From Salinarimonas sp. (GTDB lineage Bacteria > Pseudomonadota > Alphaproteobacteria > Rhizobiales > Beijerinckiaceae), in assembly GCF_040111675.1 (NCBI RefSeq), contig NZ_CP157794.1:1943501-2007500 (forward strand): a stretch of 64,000 nt of DNA, given 5' to 3'. The notes beneath the pieces are model-generated. The model was not told the DNA's origin, did not search any database, and worked only from the letters and a program-made list of their open reading frames with translations. Positions 61,951 to 64,000 of this stretch are shown piece after piece; the stretch's first letter is position 1, and every line of letters begins with the position of its first letter. The translations under genes and the position numbers were made by a program.

Positions 61951-62460
61951 TCAGCGCAGCCAGGCTGCGTAGCGCGGCTCCCTCTCCCGCATGTCCTCGT
62001 AGAGCCACACCATGCGATCGAGGAACCAGAGCTTGCCGGCATAGACCAGCGCCATGCCGAAGGCGGTGGGCCAGGGTTCGAGCGCCCACAGGCCCCACGC
62101 CAGGAAGGGCACGCCCGCGGCCGAGACCGCGGCGAGGCGGTGCGCCATCCGCACGTGATGCGCGGGCACGGGGATCGTCTCGCGGGCGAGGAGCACGCGC
62201 TCGCCGAAAGTGGCTTTCGAGGCCCAGGTGTCGGTCGAGCGCGGGCGCGGCGCGAGGCGGGGGTTGGCCCAGACGAACAGCGCCACCGCCGCGAGCGCGG
62301 CCAGCGCCCACCAGCCGATCCAGGCGCGCGACCAGATCGCGAGCACCGCGAGCGGCAGGCCCAAAATCATGCGCGAATAGACGCTGATCGGGTGGGCGTG
62401 CCGTTCCCACGCCGCCTCGTCCATGGCCATCAGGCGCTCCGACGCCTTGTAGAGATCCAT
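61951..62460 (-). CDS. DUF6653-like membrane protein
   Basis: A 169-aa membrane protein with four helices. It starts MDLYKASERLMAMDEAAWERHAHPISVYSRM and has WANPRLAPRPRSTDTWASKATFGERVLL and WFLDRMVWLYEDM. This pattern fits a small uncharacterised family (DUF6653, as I recall it). Function unknown. It follows the GDSL hydrolase by eight bases on the minus strand. Confidence 0.7.
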   Translation of the reverse strand: MDLYKASERLMAMDEAAWERHAHPISVYSRMILGLPLAVLAIWSRAWIGWWALAALAAVALFVWANPRLAPRPRSTDTWASKATFGERVLLARETIPVPAHHVRMAHRLAAVSAAGVPFLAWGLWALEPWPTAFGMALVYAGKLWFLDRMVWLYEDMREREPRYAAWLR

Positions 62461-62468
62461 CGTCGCGC

Positions 62469-63116
62469 TCAGGGCAGGGCGGTGCGCACGCCGTCCAGGA
62501 CCGCGTCGGCGATGGCCGCGTGAGCTTCCGCGCCCAGATGGACGCCGTCGAGCGGATCGACCGCGGCGACCCGCCCGGCGTCGACGAAGGGGCAGCCGAG
62601 CCGCTCGGCGACGTCGCGCAGGCGCGGGGCGAGGGCGCGGCTCGTCTCCGCGCCGCCGGCGAAGATCTCCGCGAGGCAGCCCGCCTCGAGGATCGGGACC
62701 GGCGCCACCAGGAGGAGGGCCGGCGGCGTCGCGTCCGGCCCTGCGGGCGAGGCGCGCACCACGAGCGCGAGCCGCTCGACGGCGAGGGCGATGTCCATGG
62801 CCGTCACCGAGTAGCGCGCCTTCAGGTCGTTGGTTCCGAGCATCAGGACGACGAGGTCGATCGGCCGGTGCGATTCGAGCAGGGCGGGGAGGACCGAAAG
62901 CCCGTTCTTGTGGGCGCCTTCGATCGGGTCGTCGTGCACGGTGGTGCGGCCTGGGTGACCTTCCTCGACGATCCGGTAGCCGGGACCGAGGGCGGCCTCG
63001 AGCCGCCCGGGCCAGCGCACGTCCCGGGGATGGCGCCGCCGCACGGCGAGGCTCGTCAGAGGGATCGCTCCGTGCGTGTTCGAATCGCCGAAGCAGAGGA
63101 TGGTGCGCTCGCTCAC
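62469..63116 (-). CDS. SGNH/GDSL-family hydrolase (arylesterase-like)
   Basis: A 215-aa cytoplasmic hydrolase. The block I nucleophile is in CFGDSNTHG (about residues 8-16), the block III Asn is in MLGTNDLK, and block V Asp-His is in DPLDGVHLGAEAH. ARRRHPRDVRWPGRLEAALGPGYRIVEEGHPGRTTVHDDP resembles arylesterases/acyl-CoA thioesterases of this group. Probably an esterase on small acyl or aryl esters. Confidence 0.88.
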   Translation of the reverse strand: MSERTILCFGDSNTHGAIPLTSLAVRRRHPRDVRWPGRLEAALGPGYRIVEEGHPGRTTVHDDPIEGAHKNGLSVLPALLESHRPIDLVVLMLGTNDLKARYSVTAMDIALAVERLALVVRASPAGPDATPPALLLVAPVPILEAGCLAEIFAGGAETSRALAPRLRDVAERLGCPFVDAGRVAAVDPLDGVHLGAEAHAAIADAVLDGVRTALP

Positions 63117-63376
63117 GTCGGGCGGCTCCGGGTTCGGGGTCTGGCGGCGGAGAGCCTAGAGCATCATCCCACCGAGGGGAATCGGGTGGGTGGACGAGAC
63201 GATGCTCCAGGGAGGAAGCGCTGGAGCGTGCGACCTGATCTCATCGGATCGCGCGCCCGCCGTGGCGGTTCGCGCAAGCCCGGCTCGGCATCCGCGTCCT
63301 TGCAGGGCGCGCGCGGCGGCCTGTAGCATCGCGCCGGCGCGGCCCGAGGCCGGCCGCGAGAAGAGGAGCGTCGGCG

Positions 63377-64000
63377 ATGACCGAGCCGAAGGGCAGCGTG
63401 CTGCGCCTGCACCCGTCCGACAACGTCCTGATCGCGCTCGAGGCGCTCGCGCCCGGGGCGACGGTCGAGGGCGTTCCGGCCCCGATCCGCGAGGCGGTCC
63501 CGCGCGGCCACAAGGTCGCCTGCGCCCCGATCGGGGAGGGCGAGAACGCCGTGCGCTACGGCCAGGTGATCGGGGCCGCGACGCGGCCGATCGAGCCGGG
63601 CGCGCACGTGCACGACCACAATCTCGGCATGGGCGATAACCGGCGGGAGCACCTCTACGCCACCGAGGCCCGTCCGCTGCCGCCGGTCGAGGCGCCCCGC
63701 ACCTTCCAGGGCTTCCACCGCGAGGACGGCAAGGTCGGCACCCGCAACTATCTCGGCGTCCTCACCTCCGTGAACTGCTCGGGCTCCGTGGCGCGCTTCA
63801 TCGCGGAGGCCGCGGAGGCGGACCCGACGATCCGCGCCTTCACGAACGTCGACGGCGTCGTGCCCATCGTGCACGGAACCGGCTGCGGCATGTCCGGCAA
63901 GGACGAGGGCTACGAGACGCTCTACCGCACGCTCAGGGGCTATGCGCAGAACCCGAATTTCGGCGGCATCCTGCTCGTCGGGCTCGGCTGCGAGGTGATG
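63377..64000 (+). CDS. UxaA-family altronate/galactarate dehydratase, 3' end missing
   Basis: The first 208 codons of a sugar-acid dehydratase; the frame is open at the window end. The N-terminal SAF domain covers about residues 8-85 (VLIALEALAPGATV, HKVACAPIGEGENAVRYGQVIG, GAHVHDHNLGM). The catalytic domain begins at GKVGTRNYLGVLTSVNCSGSVARFIAE, followed by DGVVPIVHGTGCGM and GGILLVGLGCEVM. The ATG at 63377 has AGAGGAG upstream. It could act on altronate, galactarate or a related acid; full sequence is needed to tell. Confidence 0.9.
   Translation, partial: MTEPKGSVLRLHPSDNVLIALEALAPGATVEGVPAPIREAVPRGHKVACAPIGEGENAVRYGQVIGAATRPIEPGAHVHDHNLGMGDNRREHLYATEARPLPPVEAPRTFQGFHREDGKVGTRNYLGVLTSVNCSGSVARFIAEAAEADPTIRAFTNVDGVVPIVHGTGCGMSGKDEGYETLYRTLRGYAQNPNFGGILLVGLGCEVM

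Overview
This window is a chromosomal segment of a very GC-rich alphaproteobacterium that carries a photosynthesis gene cluster. The left edge has puhA-puhB-puhC-orf109-acsF-puhE-hemA, the order typical of aerobic anoxygenic phototrophs and purple bacteria. Codon use, the aap, cho and bet transport genes, the HWE-family kinase, the ECF sigma/NrsF pair and the short palindromic repeats all suit the Hyphomicrobiales (a Salinarimonas- or Methylobacterium-like relative). That placement is inference; no rRNA is present to confirm it.

Layout. 1-5.5 kb: reaction-centre H subunit, Puh assembly factors, aerobic Mg-protoporphyrin cyclase and ALA synthase, all overlapping or closely spaced. 5.6-8.1 kb (minus): EF-hand protein, a 100-aa conserved protein, carotenoid cleavage oxygenase. 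8.07-8.74 kb: gene-free, with four hairpins. 8.7-12.2 kb: ArnT-like and ArnC-like glycosyltransferases, LAB_N membrane protein, PNPOx-like flavoprotein. 12.2-13.4 kb: cystathionine beta-lyase. 13.7-18.1 kb: aapJQMP general L-amino-acid ABC transporter. 18.4-21.5 kb: ICMT-like methyltransferase, acylphosphatase, two small unknown genes, ECF sigma factor and NrsF anti-sigma. 21.5-24.3 kb: HWE kinase behind a Crp/Fnr gene broken by an in-frame TGA, a small conserved protein, a small lipoprotein. 24.4-26.4 kb: dapD-dapE. 26.7-30.0 kb (minus): truA, fmt, def, a deformylase paralogue lacking metal ligands, and a conserved unknown. 30.1-33.3 kb: SRAP, MgtC, extensin-like protein, L,D-transpeptidase. 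33.5 kb: tRNA-Leu(UAA), followed by an AT-richer stretch, an HTH gene and a CYTH-like gene. 35.8-40.0 kb: oligopeptidase B, a serine beta-lactamase-fold hydrolase, a methyltransferase. 40.0-47.9 kb: choline uptake and oxidation (betA, betB, betI and the divergent choXWV). 48.0-60.0 kb: galactoside utilisation (GH42, DgoA, DgoK, SDR, GH36, sugar ABC transporter, IclR, ATPase). 60.1-64.0 kb: nuclease, SDR, DUF6653 protein, GDSL hydrolase, and the start of a UxaA-family dehydratase cut by the window end.

How the parts work together. The puh/acsF/hemA block supplies bacteriochlorophyll precursors and reaction-centre assembly. The cho/bet locus imports choline and oxidises it to glycine betaine under a BetI-type repressor, with a candidate operator in the divergent promoter region. 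The 48-60 kb locus would import alpha- and beta-galactosides, release galactose and send it through a De Ley-Doudoroff-type route; a lactonase and a galactonate dehydratase are not seen in the window.

Most notable observations: (i) in all three ABC operons that begin with a binding-protein gene, a strong inverted repeat lies directly after that gene; (ii) five MITE/REP-like palindromic elements lie between 37.9 and 56.7 kb; (iii) a deformylase paralogue has lost two of three metal ligands; (iv) a Crp/Fnr regulator is interrupted by a TGA where relatives appear to have Trp; (v) a YjbR/MmcQ gene is embedded between two sugar permease genes; (vi) an ECF promoter matches the SigF-type pattern exactly in spacing; (vii) a dense hairpin cluster with mutually exclusive pairings lies at 8.35-8.54 kb.
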